Of a stretch of DNA of 62,186 nt, positions 38,333 to 47,062 are shown piece by piece (within the stretch, counting starts at the first letter, position 1; every line of letters begins with the position of its first letter). The notes under the pieces are model-generated. The model saw nothing but the letters and a program-made list of their open reading frames with translations, searched no databases and was not told the origin of the DNA. This DNA comes from Rahnella rivi. GTDB taxonomy: Bacteria > Pseudomonadota > Gammaproteobacteria > Enterobacterales > Enterobacteriaceae. The position numbers were made by a program, and so were the translations under genes. Location of the stretch: contig NZ_JAFMOX010000042.1 of NCBI RefSeq assembly GCF_019049655.1, positions 1 through 62,186 on the forward strand. Direction: 5' to 3'.

Positions 38333-40680
38333 CAGAAGCTGTATTTCAGCGAGCCGATGAACGTGCGTTCCTGTCCCGGATAACAGCTGGTGTCGTCGTC
38401 GCAGGTGCCGACATAGTCATGATCCAGCAGATTCTGAATATTGAAACCGACAGAAACATGCTGATTAACCTGATATTTCGCCCCGGCGTCGATCAATGCA
38501 AAGTTCTTCACCGGCACGGTATTGGCGTTATCGCCGTACATGCTGCCGACATAGCGCACGCCGGTGCTCAGCAGCAAACCGTCAAGCACGCCCTGATGGA
38601 AGCCGTAATTCAGCCAGGTGGAAGCCATGTGTTTGGGCACGTTGGCCTGCTCGTTGCCGCGGTCGCCGTTGTTGCTGGCGGTGATTTCGGTTTCGGTGTA
38701 GGTGTACGACGCCAGGACATCGAGATTCTGCGTCAGCTTCACCGTGCTTTCCGCTTCAACGCCTCGCGAGCGAACTTCGCCGGAAGCCACCTGATAACCG
38801 GTGATCACGTTATTGACGATCTCGTTGGTCAGCACGTTACTTTTGGTGATATCAAACGCTGCCAGCGTCATCAGCAGGTCCGGGTCCGGCTGGTATTTCA
38901 CGCCGACTTCGTACTGGTGCGCCTTGCTCGGATCGAAGGTGCGGTTCTGGCTGTCGGTCCCGCTGTTTGGCACGAAAGATTCGGCATAGCTGATGTACGG
39001 CGCAAGGCCGTTATCGGCCAGGTAAGTCAGCCCGGCGCGACCTGTCCAGGCGCCTTTATCCAGCCAGCTGGTGCTGTCGTTGAGATTATTTTGCGTGCGC
39101 ATACTGATGTCATCATGGCGGCCACCTAAGGTCAGCAACCATTTTGGCGTCAGTGAAATCTGATCCTGCATATACAGGCCGAGCTGCGCGGTGGTCTGAT
39201 CGTTATTGTTCAGGGCATAGGTCGGATCGGCGATATTCTGGCCATACACCGGATTGTAGATATTCAGCGCCGGGGCGGCAGCCCCGAAGCGTTTGGCATT
39301 GCCATCAAGGCGGCTGTAATCCAGACCGGTTAACAGACGGTGCGTGACGGAGGCGGTGGAGAAATCCGCCTGCAACTGGTTGTCGATATTGAACGCATTC
39401 ATGTGCTCGTCAAAACGAATCGCATTGCGCGACACCGTACCGGCGTTGAAATTCACCGCGCCCGGCAGCAGGTTATTCAAAATCGTGTCAGTCTGGCCGT
39501 AACGCACGTTCTGACGTACCTGGAAAATATCGTTGAACTGATGGCTCAGCTCATACCCGACGGTGAACTGTTCCTGACGAAAACGGTTATAGCTGTAATC
39601 GCCGAGCAGGGTATCGGTGACCTTGCCGCCCGGCTTGGTCAGCACGGCGATGGTGCCGCCGGAGGTGTCACGCAGATAATCGGCGCGCACGGTCAGGCTG
39701 GTATCGGCGTCCGGCAGCCAGGTCAGAGAGGGGGCGAGATAGACGCGGTTATCTTCCACATCCGGGCCGTCGCGGTACTGAAACTGCGTGTCGCTGTCAC
39801 GGGCCAGGCCGATCACGCGGTACAGATAATGGCTGTCATCATCGATTTTATCGCTCATATCAAACTGCGCCTGACGGCGGTTGAAATTGCCCAGTTCGAC
39901 TTCCACGTCATGCACGCCCTGCGCCGACGGCAGCTTGCTGATACGGTTCACAATGCCGCCCGCGTCGCCCAGACCGAACAGCGTTGATGACGGCCCGCGC
40001 ACAATATCAATCCGTTCCAGCGCGTAAGGCTCGGTGCGGAAATAACTGTAGCTGTTGTTGAGCTGGCGCAGGCCGTCGCGGTAATCATTGGTGGTCAGGG
40101 CGTTAAATCCGCGAATGTAGATCCAGTCATAGCCTTTAGGGTCCACACCGTAGGTTTCGGTTTTGACGCCTGGCACATAACGCAGCGCTTCGGTGACGCT
40201 TTGCACGTTCTGTCTGTCCATCCGTTCACGGGTAATGACTGACACGGACTGAGGCACTTCCAGCAGCGGCGTGTCGGTTTTGGTGGCGGAGTTGCTTTGC
40301 TGCGGAATGGCAGAATAGGGGCCGGTCTGCCCGGTGACCGTCAGCGTGTCGGCGGCGGCGGGCTGCGGCGCCACCACCACGGTGTCGTTGTCAAGGCTGT
40401 AACCCAGGCCGCTGCCGCCCAGCAGACGGCCAAGTGCTGCTTCCAGCGTCATGTTTCCCTGTACTGCGGGGGCATTTTTTTGTGCGACGGAGTCCGGTGC
40501 GGCAATCAGCTGTACGCCTGCCTGCTGTGCCAGCGCATTAAGCGAAGTGAGAAGCGGCTGGGCAGGCAGTGAAACCGGCAGCGTGGCTGCCGCCATAACC
40601 CCCGGTGAACAGACGGCGAGCGCGATCGCGGTCAGGCCAGTTTTGAAACGCGTACCCTGATAAAACGAAGAAATGGTCAT
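38332..40680 (-). CDS. TonB-dependent siderophore receptor with signalling domain
   Basis: This 782-residue outer-membrane receptor has a signal peptide and then an N-terminal secretin/TonB short N-terminal (STN) domain (about residues 35-105, LPAQPLLTSLNALAQQAGVQ), as in FecA, FpvA and FoxA. This domain lets the receptor signal to a FecR-type anti-sigma partner. The plug (VPQSVSVITRERMDRQNVQS) and a 22-strand barrel follow, ending in the C-terminal aromatic SLKYSF. The FecI/FecR-like pair is immediately upstream. A Fur-box-like sequence lies 22-40 bp before the start. The exact siderophore is unknown. Confidence 0.9.
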   Translation of the reverse strand: MTISSFYQGTRFKTGLTAIALAVCSPGVMAAATLPVSLPAQPLLTSLNALAQQAGVQLIAAPDSVAQKNAPAVQGNMTLEAALGRLLGGSGLGYSLDNDTVVVAPQPAAADTLTVTGQTGPYSAIPQQSNSATKTDTPLLEVPQSVSVITRERMDRQNVQSVTEALRYVPGVKTETYGVDPKGYDWIYIRGFNALTTNDYRDGLRQLNNSYSYFRTEPYALERIDIVRGPSSTLFGLGDAGGIVNRISKLPSAQGVHDVEVELGNFNRRQAQFDMSDKIDDDSHYLYRVIGLARDSDTQFQYRDGPDVEDNRVYLAPSLTWLPDADTSLTVRADYLRDTSGGTIAVLTKPGGKVTDTLLGDYSYNRFRQEQFTVGYELSHQFNDIFQVRQNVRYGQTDTILNNLLPGAVNFNAGTVSRNAIRFDEHMNAFNIDNQLQADFSTASVTHRLLTGLDYSRLDGNAKRFGAAAPALNIYNPVYGQNIADPTYALNNNDQTTAQLGLYMQDQISLTPKWLLTLGGRHDDISMRTQNNLNDSTSWLDKGAWTGRAGLTYLADNGLAPYISYAESFVPNSGTDSQNRTFDPSKAHQYEVGVKYQPDPDLLMTLAAFDITKSNVLTNEIVNNVITGYQVASGEVRSRGVEAESTVKLTQNLDVLASYTYTETEITASNNGDRGNEQANVPKHMASTWLNYGFHQGVLDGLLLSTGVRYVGSMYGDNANTVPVKNFALIDAGAKYQVNQHVSVGFNIQNLLDHDYVGTCDDDTSCYPGQERTFIGSLKYSF

Positions 40681-40701
40681 GCGGATATCCCCAGAAATAA
40701 A

Positions 40702-40720
40702 TCAAATAAGAATCATTATC
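40702..40720. promoter_or_regulatory. Fur-like box before the TonB receptor
   Basis: The stretch ending AATCATTATC matches the 19-base Fur consensus at 14 positions by my count. The right half-site is perfect. It lies 22 bp upstream of the receptor start. Confidence 0.55.
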
Positions 40721-40797
40721 CTTTCTGAAGACGAGACTGACGCCAAAACCCTGACGTCGTCTCAGGAATATTTTTACTTTATTTTTAATCGGGTCCT

Positions 40798-41808
40798 TCA
40801 GCGCCTGCGGATCTGCGTCTCGCCTGCCTGCAGATTGATTTTCACCGGCAACACTTTGGGCAGGGCGCGGGCAAAACTGTCCGGACGATAGACGTTAAAA
40901 CTGCCGCTGATGCGCAGGGCGGCAACCTCCGCCGATCCCGCCACGTAAGGCATATCGCCGTAGCGTGCGAATTCCGCCAGCGCCAGACGCAGCGGCGTGT
41001 TATTGAAATTAATGCGCGACTGGCGCCAGTCTGCGATAGCGTCCGGCGCAACCGGTGGCTGACGGGTGAGATTTCCGCGGATATCGCTGGTGGCGCGCTG
41101 CGTGGCGCCCAGCACCATCAGATGACGGTCCTGCCCGGTCAGATGCAGTGCGGCCATCGCCCGCCAGCGCATATTTTGCAGCCATGCGCGCGGGCCGACG
41201 CGCACGGCGCCGCTGCTGACCGCGACATCCACACCGTCGCCGCTCATCGACTGCGGGATATAGCGCACGCTGAAACGGGTGCCAAGCACGGTGACGCGGG
41301 AAGGGCCGCTCAGCACCACAAAGGGTTTATCCTCAAGATGCTTCACGTCAAAAAAGGCCTGCCCCTGACGGAGCGTGACTTCACGCCGCTGCGGGTAATA
41401 CGCCACGTCGAGCCGGGTTTGGGCATCGAGCGTCAGCACGGTGCCGTCAGGCAGGGTGATCTGTTGCGTTTCACCGCGTCCGGTATGCAGCTGGGTGGTC
41501 ATCACCGGCGGCGACAGCCACTGCCAGGCAGGCCACATCAGCACCAGCAGCAGCGCACACGCCAGACCGGCCAGGTGCCAGACCGGGCGGCGCAAAGCCT
41601 GAGGCCGCGCGGTTGGAAGTGAAGCCCGCAGACGCGCCACGTTTTTCTGCGGCAATTCACCGACCTGCTGCCACACTTGCTGCATGGCGCGGTATCGCGC
41701 GGCGTTGTCGGCCTGCGTCAGCCAGCGTTCAAATTCAGCGCGTTCCCCGGCGGACAGCCCGGTCTGCTGTTGACTCAGCCAGCGGACGGCCTGCTCATCG
41801 GTCTGCAT
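40798..41808 (-). CDS. FecR-family anti-sigma/sigma regulator
   Basis: This 336-residue inner-membrane protein has an N-terminal cytoplasmic DUF4880-type region (AVRWLSQQQTGLSAGERAEF) and one membrane segment (HLAGLACALLLVLMWPAWQW). The periplasmic FecR domain follows (RGETQQITLPDGTVLTLDAQ), with an STN-like C-terminus (TPLRLALAEFARYGDMPYVA). I start at ATG 41808 (MQTDEQAV), which has AGGGA 8 bases upstream. ATG 41832 and 41841, overlapping the sigma gene end, are alternatives. It relays siderophore occupancy of the receptor to the sigma factor. Confidence 0.85.
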   Translation of the reverse strand: MQTDEQAVRWLSQQQTGLSAGERAEFERWLTQADNAARYRAMQQVWQQVGELPQKNVARLRASLPTARPQALRRPVWHLAGLACALLLVLMWPAWQWLSPPVMTTQLHTGRGETQQITLPDGTVLTLDAQTRLDVAYYPQRREVTLRQGQAFFDVKHLEDKPFVVLSGPSRVTVLGTRFSVRYIPQSMSGDGVDVAVSSGAVRVGPRAWLQNMRWRAMAALHLTGQDRHLMVLGATQRATSDIRGNLTRQPPVAPDAIADWRQSRINFNNTPLRLALAEFARYGDMPYVAGSAEVAALRISGSFNVYRPDSFARALPKVLPVKINLQAGETQIRRR

Positions 41809-41824
41809 ATGTGGATCCCTGGCG

Positions 41825-42361
41825 CTATTCATCAAGGCCATCCTTATTCTTGTCTCGGGCTTGCTGGCCGGAATGCTCCTGCTGCCAGATGTCGTTACTG
41901 TTCCGGCAGGCCAACATGGCGCGGATAATGTGTTTTTCCACCATATTGATGGAGATCCCCATCTGGCGCGCGACCTCTTTCTGCGACAGGCCGTCAAAGC
42001 GGTGCAGAATAAAGGCTTCACGGCAGCGCGGCGGCAGGCCTTCAATGGTGCGGGTCATCAGTTCAGTATACTGATTTTCTTCGATTAATTCGTAAGGTTG
42101 CAGATACGAAGGCGCCGCAAATTGCTCCGCGTCCGTCTCATCAGCGGCGTCGCCGGACGCTATGTCAGGGCGGCGATAGTGATCGACCAGCAAATTGCGG
42201 GCGATACGGTACAGCAGGCTGCGGTGCGACCGTATGGGCTGGGTGACCGTCAGCGCCCGGATAAACGTTTCCTGCGCCATGTCTTCTGCATGTTCACGGT
42301 CACGGAGTTTCCGGTTTATAAACCGATATAATTCAGTGTAATACTTCTCGAAAGCAGGCAC
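41825..42361 (-). CDS. ECF sigma factor, FecI-like
   Basis: This 178-residue group 4 sigma factor has region 2 (about 5-75, YTELYRFINRKLRDREHAED, SHRSLLYRIARNLLVDHYRR). Region 4 (about 110-160) carries the helix-turn-helix GLSQKEVARQMGISINMVEK. The start is GTG at 42361. It forms an operon with the FecR-like gene and should drive transcription of the receptor operon when the siderophore is bound. A strong Fur box lies upstream, so it is made only under iron limitation. Confidence 0.9.
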   Translation of the reverse strand: MPAFEKYYTELYRFINRKLRDREHAEDMAQETFIRALTVTQPIRSHRSLLYRIARNLLVDHYRRPDIASGDAADETDAEQFAAPSYLQPYELIEENQYTELMTRTIEGLPPRCREAFILHRFDGLSQKEVARQMGISINMVEKHIIRAMLACRNSNDIWQQEHSGQQARDKNKDGLDE

Positions 42362-42437
42362 TTGATTCTCTGGTGATGAAGGACAGGGGGGCTTCTGCGA
42401 TGCCTATATTACGCATAAATCCCCGCGCCTGGCATAC

Positions 42438-42456
42438 TTAAATGATAATCATTCTC
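42438..42456. promoter_or_regulatory. Fur box upstream of the FecI-like sigma gene
   Basis: The core AATGATAATCATT is identical to 13 consecutive positions of the Fur consensus, 15 of 19 overall by my count. It lies 77-95 bp before the sigma start, in the 193-bp region shared with divergent nasR. Confidence 0.8.
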
Positions 42457-42554
42457 GAAAATAATCTGCCCAACTGGTCTGAATCTCTGCGCAGGCCGCC
42501 CTCCGGCACGCTTCTTGCTTCACCGCTGTTATCCTCCGGCGATCAGGTTCAACC

Positions 42555-43772
42555 ATGACACTTTCTGCTCTCGATTTTGTACTGGCTTCCAAGAGAAGTG
42601 AAATCACCGGCCTGCAACAGTTGCTGCAAATGGGCAAACTGGTGGGAGCGGTCAGCCAGCTTATTCACGTCTTACAACGCGAGCGCGGCACGGCAAATAT
42701 CTACCTGGGTTCGCAGGGCAAAACCTGGGGTGACCGGCTGAGCGAGCGGGCGCTTCAGGTACAGCTTGCTGAGCAGGCGGTCAGCCAGCAACTTGCGGCG
42801 CTCGATCTCCACGGACAACCGATGGCTAACGCCTCGCGGCTGTTCAGCCGGATTGCCGGCGTGTTGCATAGCCTGAGCACGCTGCCGTCGCTGCGCGCGC
42901 AGGTTCAGGCGCTGAGTATCCAACAGCCGGACGCCATGAGCCGTTACAGCGAGGTGATCCGCATTCATCTGGCACTGGTGTTTGAAGCTGCGGATACCTC
43001 CGGTGATCCTTCTGTCTCACGGGCGTTGTTGGCGATGTTCAGCTTTATGCAGGGTAAGGAACTGGCCGCTCAGGAGCGCGCGCTGGGTGCGGCGGGTTTT
43101 ACGGCGCGCCACTTTGACGAGCAGACGCACCAGCAGTTACTGGCGCTGATCGAAAGTCAGGAGCGCTGTTTCCAGACATTCACCGAGTTTGCCGATCCCC
43201 GCTGTCTGGCGCTGTGGCAGCAACAGCTGAGCGCCGACAGCAGCGAGTTCGAGCGTTTTCGCCGTATTGCCTGCACCCGCGCAACACCTTCCGGCGAAGC
43301 CAGCGACGTGGCGCTGCGCTGGTTTGACGTCACCACCGCCCGCATCGACGGCATGAAAATTGTCGAGGATTTACTGGAAGATGTGCTGACCGAATGCTGC
43401 CGTCAGCGGATCCGCGATGCAGAACGTGCCGGAGAATTGCAGCAGCAGGAAATCGGCCAGATACCGCGCCATGACCCGCACTACGCCGCGCTGATCCCGC
43501 CGCAGCTCAGCCGTTCCGTCCTCGAACTGGTGGAGCAGCAATCCCGCCAGCTACAGGCGCAGGATGCTGAACTGGCCGGACTGCGCACCACGCTTGCCGA
43601 ACGCAAAGTAGTGGAACGCGCCAAAGGCTTACTGATGCAACACCACGGCATGAGCGAGCCGCAGGCGCACAAGACGCTGCGCGACATGGCGATGAACCAG
43701 AACAAAAAGCTGTCAGACATCGCCGACGCGATGCTCTCGGTGGCGGCGGTATTGGGCAAATCCGCGTCCTAA
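42555..43772 (+). CDS. nasR: Nitrate/nitrite-responsive antiterminator NasR
   Basis: NasR binds the nas leader RNA when nitrate or nitrite is present and prevents termination. The 405-residue protein has an N-terminal all-helical NIT sensor (about 35-300) with the arginine-rich VLQRERGTANIYLGSQG at the ligand site. A C-terminal ANTAR RNA-binding domain (about 335-400, AKGLLMQHHGMSEPQAH) follows. The arrangement and the target hairpins directly downstream match Klebsiella oxytoca NasR. The gap to nasF is 279 bp and carries the regulated leader. Confidence 0.93.
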   Translation: MTLSALDFVLASKRSEITGLQQLLQMGKLVGAVSQLIHVLQRERGTANIYLGSQGKTWGDRLSERALQVQLAEQAVSQQLAALDLHGQPMANASRLFSRIAGVLHSLSTLPSLRAQVQALSIQQPDAMSRYSEVIRIHLALVFEAADTSGDPSVSRALLAMFSFMQGKELAAQERALGAAGFTARHFDEQTHQQLLALIESQERCFQTFTEFADPRCLALWQQQLSADSSEFERFRRIACTRATPSGEASDVALRWFDVTTARIDGMKIVEDLLEDVLTECCRQRIRDAERAGELQQQEIGQIPRHDPHYAALIPPQLSRSVLELVEQQSRQLQAQDAELAGLRTTLAERKVVERAKGLLMQHHGMSEPQAHKTLRDMAMNQNKKLSDIADAMLSVAAVLGKSAS

Positions 43773-43812
43773 TCCTAAAGGAGTATCTGCACAATCTATG
43801 TGCCATACGGGT

Positions 43813-43838
43813 GTGCACCGCGGGCAGTGGCGGTGCAC
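43813..43838. promoter_or_regulatory. Inverted repeat, possible NtrC binding region
   Basis: GTGCACCGC / GCGGTGCAC (43813-43821 and 43830-43838) contains TGCACC and GGTGCA half-sites like those of NtrC, in the right orientation but more widely spaced than the consensus. It lies about 65-90 bp upstream of the sigma-54 promoter, a usual enhancer distance. It could instead be a nasR terminator stem, but no T-run follows. Confidence 0.45.
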
Positions 43839-43900
43839 CGGAAAGCGCTGAACGCGAAGGGCACCCGCTAACCGGCTGATTTACCAGTGATGTCACAAGT

Positions 43901-43916
43901 TGGCACACAAGCTGCA
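43901..43916 (+). promoter_or_regulatory. Sigma-54 promoter of the nas operon
   Basis: TGGCACACAAGCTGCA matches the sigma-54 consensus TGGCAC-N5-TTGCA at all but one key position. GG (43902-43903) and GC (43914-43915) are separated by exactly 10 bases. Transcription would start near 43927, just before the antiterminator hairpins. Klebsiella nasF is likewise NtrC and sigma-54 dependent. Confidence 0.8.
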
Positions 43917-43934
43917 TTGTTTATCATCACAGCA

Positions 43935-43980
43935 CTAAACCAATGGCGGTTTAGTCAGCATTTCGGATAAAGGCGTCCGT
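43935..43980 (+). promoter_or_regulatory. NasR (ANTAR) target: two hexaloop hairpins
   Basis: Hairpin P1 is ACTAAACC / GGTTTAGT (43935-43942 and 43949-43956) with the six-base loop AATGGC. Hairpin P2 is CGGAT / GTCCG (43965-43969 and 43976-43980, one G-U pair) with the six-base loop AAAGGC. Both loops have A at position 1 and G at position 4, the signature of ANTAR targets. The linker is 8 bases. P2 shares bases with the 5' arm of the following terminator, so forming P2 must open the terminator. Confidence 0.8.
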
Positions 43981-44024
43981 TAGCGTTCAGGAAACTGAGC
44001 GCTAACCGGACGCTTTTTTTTTGC
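43974..44024 (+). terminator. NasR-controlled terminator in the nas leader
   Basis: The 5' arm is GCGTCCGTTAGCG (43974-43986) and the 3' arm is CGCTAACCGGACGC (44001-44014), with one bulged base. Ten T follow. It ends 27 bp before the nasF start. By default it stops transcription. NasR bound to the two hexaloops would prevent its formation. Confidence 0.92.
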
Positions 44025-44051
44025 TCATTTTTCACCTTACAGGAAGCCGTA

Positions 44052-45314
44052 ATGACGCAAGACGACAACAACACAGTGGGCACATTCTCCCGCCGCCGTT
44101 TTCTGGCCGGCAGTGCAGTGCTGGGCGGCAGCATGATGATGCCGGGCTTTATGAACAGCGTCTGGGCGGCGGGCTCTGATGCGCCCGAGAAAAAAGAGAT
44201 CCGCGTTGGTTTCATTCCGCTCACTGACTGCGCGTCAGTGGTGATGGCGGCGGTGAAAAAGTTCGATGAGAAATACGGCATCAAAATCATCCCCAGCAAA
44301 GAATCGAGCTGGGCGTCGGTGCGCGACAAACTGGTGTCCGGCGAGCTCGATGCCGCCCACGTGCTTTATGGCCTGGTGTACGGATTACAGCTCGGGGCCT
44401 CCGGTCCGCAGCACGACATGGCGATGCTGATGACCCTCAACAATAACGGGCAGGCGATCACCCTCTCAAACCAGCTGAAACAGGCGGGCGTCACCGATGC
44501 GGCCTCGCTGAAAAAAGTGGTGGATGCCAGCGCCAAAGGCACCTACACCTTTGCGCAGACGTTCCCCACCGGCACCCATGCCATGTGGCTCTATTACTGG
44601 CTGGCGAATGCCGGGATCCACCCGTTTAACGATGTGCGTAACGTCGTCGTACCGCCGCCGCAAATGGTGGTGAACATGAAAATTGGCAACATGAGCGGTT
44701 ACTGCGTCGGAGAACCCTGGAACCAGCGCGCCATTTTAGATGACGTCGGTTTTACCGCCGCCACCACCCAGGAAATCTGGGCCGATCATCCGGAAAAAAT
44801 CCTCGGTACCACTTCCGCCTGGGTAGCCGCGAACCCTAACGCCGCCCGCGCACTGACCGCCGCGGTGCTCGACGCCTCACGCTGGATAGACACCTCCGAT
44901 GCCAACCGCATTGAAACCGCGCAGGTGGTGGCGGCGCGCGCCTACATCAATACCCCGGCGCAAACCATTCAGGGACGCATGCTCGGCGAGTACGACAACG
45001 GGCTGGGCAAAAAGTGGAAAGATGCCCACAGCATGCGCTTCTTCAACGACGGCGCGGTCAACTATCCGTACCTCTCCGACGGCATGTGGTTCCTGACGCA
45101 GCACAAACGCTGGGGGCTGATTGACAGCGATCCGGATTACCTGGCCGTCGCCAAAAAGATCAACCGCACCGACATCTACAAACAGGCCGCCACGGCGGTG
45201 GGCGGCATCAACATGCCTGCGGGTGATATGCGCAGCAGCACCTTGTTTGACGGAAAAGTGTGGGATGGCAGCAACCCCGCGCAATACGCCAACAGTTTTG
45301 CCATGAAACGTTAA
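44052..45314 (+). CDS. nasF: Nitrate ABC importer binding protein NasF
   Basis: This 420-residue periplasmic nitrate-binding protein (NrtA/NasF family) has a twin-arginine signal, SRRRFLAGSAVLGGSMMMPG. The binding-protein fold has family blocks IRVGFIPLTDCASVVMAAVK, HVLYGLVYGLQLGA and GYCVGEPWNQRA. It is the first structural gene of the nas operon, downstream of the NasR-controlled terminator. The start has ACAGGAAG upstream. Confidence 0.93.
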   Translation: MTQDDNNTVGTFSRRRFLAGSAVLGGSMMMPGFMNSVWAAGSDAPEKKEIRVGFIPLTDCASVVMAAVKKFDEKYGIKIIPSKESSWASVRDKLVSGELDAAHVLYGLVYGLQLGASGPQHDMAMLMTLNNNGQAITLSNQLKQAGVTDAASLKKVVDASAKGTYTFAQTFPTGTHAMWLYYWLANAGIHPFNDVRNVVVPPPQMVVNMKIGNMSGYCVGEPWNQRAILDDVGFTAATTQEIWADHPEKILGTTSAWVAANPNAARALTAAVLDASRWIDTSDANRIETAQVVAARAYINTPAQTIQGRMLGEYDNGLGKKWKDAHSMRFFNDGAVNYPYLSDGMWFLTQHKRWGLIDSDPDYLAVAKKINRTDIYKQAATAVGGINMPAGDMRSSTLFDGKVWDGSNPAQYANSFAMKR

Positions 45315-45325
45315 GTGAGGCCGAA

Positions 45326-46234
45326 ATGTCCATGAACCCGAAAACCAATATTGTCGCCCTGACCGCAGAGCCGGAAAGCGCGGAAATTCTGCCGCTGAAC
45401 GCCGCGAAAGCCGCGCCGCCGCCGGTGGCGAAAGCCGCGACCGGCAGCAAAGGGCGTGAAATCCTGCGTCGCATGATGCAAAAACTCGTGCCGGGGCTGC
45501 TCGGCGCGATAGTGCTGATTGCTATCTGGCAGATTGCCGCACTCAGCAGCAAAGGGTTTCCGACGCCGCTGAAAACCTGGGACGCGGCGAAAATCATCTT
45601 TGCTGACCCGTTTTACATCGACGGCCCGAACGACATGGGCATCGGCTGGAACGTGCTGGCGTCGCTCAAACGCGTGGCGATGGGCTTCGGGCTGGCGGCG
45701 CTGGTGGGGATCCCGGCCGGGTTCCTGATTGGCCGCTTCCGTTTTATCGCCAATATGCTCAACCCGATCATCTCTTTACTGCGACCGGTCAGCCCGCTGG
45801 CCTGGCTGCCAATCGGTCTGCTGCTGTTTCAGCGCGCCGAACCGGCATCCGCCTGGACCATCTTTATCTGCTCAATCTGGCCGATGATCCTCAACACCGC
45901 CGAGGGCGTGATGCGCATTCCGCAGGATTATCTCAACGTGGCGCGGGTGCTCAAACTCAGTGAATTCACGGTGATGCGCAAAATCCTGTTTCCTGCCGTG
46001 CTGCCGTACATCCTGACCGGCGTGCGTTTGTCCATCGGCATCGCCTGGCTGGTGATTGTTGCGGCAGAAATGCTCACCGGCGGCGTGGGGATCGGCTTCT
46101 GGATCTGGAACGAATGGAACAACCTCAACGTGGAAAACATCATCATCGCCATCCTGCTGATTGGCGTGGTGGGCATGCTGCTGGAGCAGGGGCTGATGGC
46201 CATTGCGCGGCGCTTCAGCTACGAAAACCGTTAG
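45326..46234 (+). CDS. nasE: Nitrate ABC importer permease NasE
   Basis: This 302-residue inner-membrane permease has about six segments from residue 55 on and the EAA docking loop near the middle (YLNVARVLKLSEFTVMRKIL). I start at ATG 45326 (MSMNPKTN), with GAGG 6 bases upstream. The longer reading overlaps nasF. An alanine- and proline-rich N-terminal tail of about 50 residues precedes the first segment. The stop codon sits within the ribosome site of nasD. Confidence 0.92.
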   Translation: MSMNPKTNIVALTAEPESAEILPLNAAKAAPPPVAKAATGSKGREILRRMMQKLVPGLLGAIVLIAIWQIAALSSKGFPTPLKTWDAAKIIFADPFYIDGPNDMGIGWNVLASLKRVAMGFGLAALVGIPAGFLIGRFRFIANMLNPIISLLRPVSPLAWLPIGLLLFQRAEPASAWTIFICSIWPMILNTAEGVMRIPQDYLNVARVLKLSEFTVMRKILFPAVLPYILTGVRLSIGIAWLVIVAAEMLTGGVGIGFWIWNEWNNLNVENIIIAILLIGVVGMLLEQGLMAIARRFSYENR

Positions 46235-46243
46235 GAGCCTGAC

Positions 46244-47041
46244 ATGAAAAACGACAAAGCCATTATCCGCGTAGAAAACGTCACGCAAAGATTCCCGACC
46301 GCCAAAGGGCCATTTCTGGCGCTCGACAACGTCAGTTTTGACATCGCACAGGGTGAAACCGTCAGCCTGATCGGTCACTCCGGCTGCGGAAAATCCACGC
46401 TGCTGAACCTGATTGCCGGGCTGAGCCGCCCGACCGAAGGCGTCCTGCTGTGTGACAACCAGGAGATTAACGGCCCCGGCCCGGAGCGCGGCGTGGTGTT
46501 TCAGAACCATTCGCTGCTGCCCTGGCTGACCGCTTTTGAGAACGTCGCGCTGGCGGTACATCAGGTATTCAAAGGCCAGATGAGCAAAAGCGACATGCAG
46601 GCATGGATCGAACACAACCTTGAGCTGGTGCATATGTCACATGCCATGCACAAACGCCCCGGTGAAATCTCCGGCGGCATGAAACAGCGGGTCGGCATTG
46701 CGCGCGCGCTGGCGATGAAACCCAAAGTGCTGCTGATGGACGAACCTTTTGGCGCGCTGGATGCCCTGACCAGAGCGCATTTGCAGGACGCGGTGATGGA
46801 GATCCAGTCACGCCTGAACACCACCATTTTGCTGATCACTCATGACGTGGACGAAGCGGTGCTGCTGTCTGACCGCGTGATGATGATGACCAACGGACCG
46901 GCGGCGAAAGTCGGCGAAGTGATGCAGGTGGCGCTCGAACGGCCGCGTTCACGGCTGGCGCTGGCGAACGATCCGAGGTTCCACCAGTACCGCCAGCAGG
47001 TATTGCAGTTCCTGTACGAAAAACACCAGGCCGTGGCCTGA
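46244..47041 (+). CDS. nasD: Nitrate ABC importer ATPase NasD
   Basis: This 265-residue ATPase has Walker [17 protein letters not shown], signature [16 protein letters not shown], Walker [13 protein letters not shown] and switch [15 protein letters not shown]. It is the simple NasD/NrtD form without the C-terminal nitrate-sensing domain of cyanobacterial NrtC. The start has TAGGAG upstream. It completes the FED transporter. Confidence 0.93.
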   Translation: MKNDKAIIRVENVTQRFPTAKGPFLALDNVSFDIAQGETVSLIGHSGCGKSTLLNLIAGLSRPTEGVLLCDNQEINGPGPERGVVFQNHSLLPWLTAFENVALAVHQVFKGQMSKSDMQAWIEHNLELVHMSHAMHKRPGEISGGMKQRVGIARALAMKPKVLLMDEPFGALDALTRAHLQDAVMEIQSRLNTTILLITHDVDEAVLLSDRVMMMTNGPAAKVGEVMQVALERPRSRLALANDPRFHQYRQQVLQFLYEKHQAVA

Positions 47042-47062
47042 GTCAGTGGTGGAGTGAGCGCA

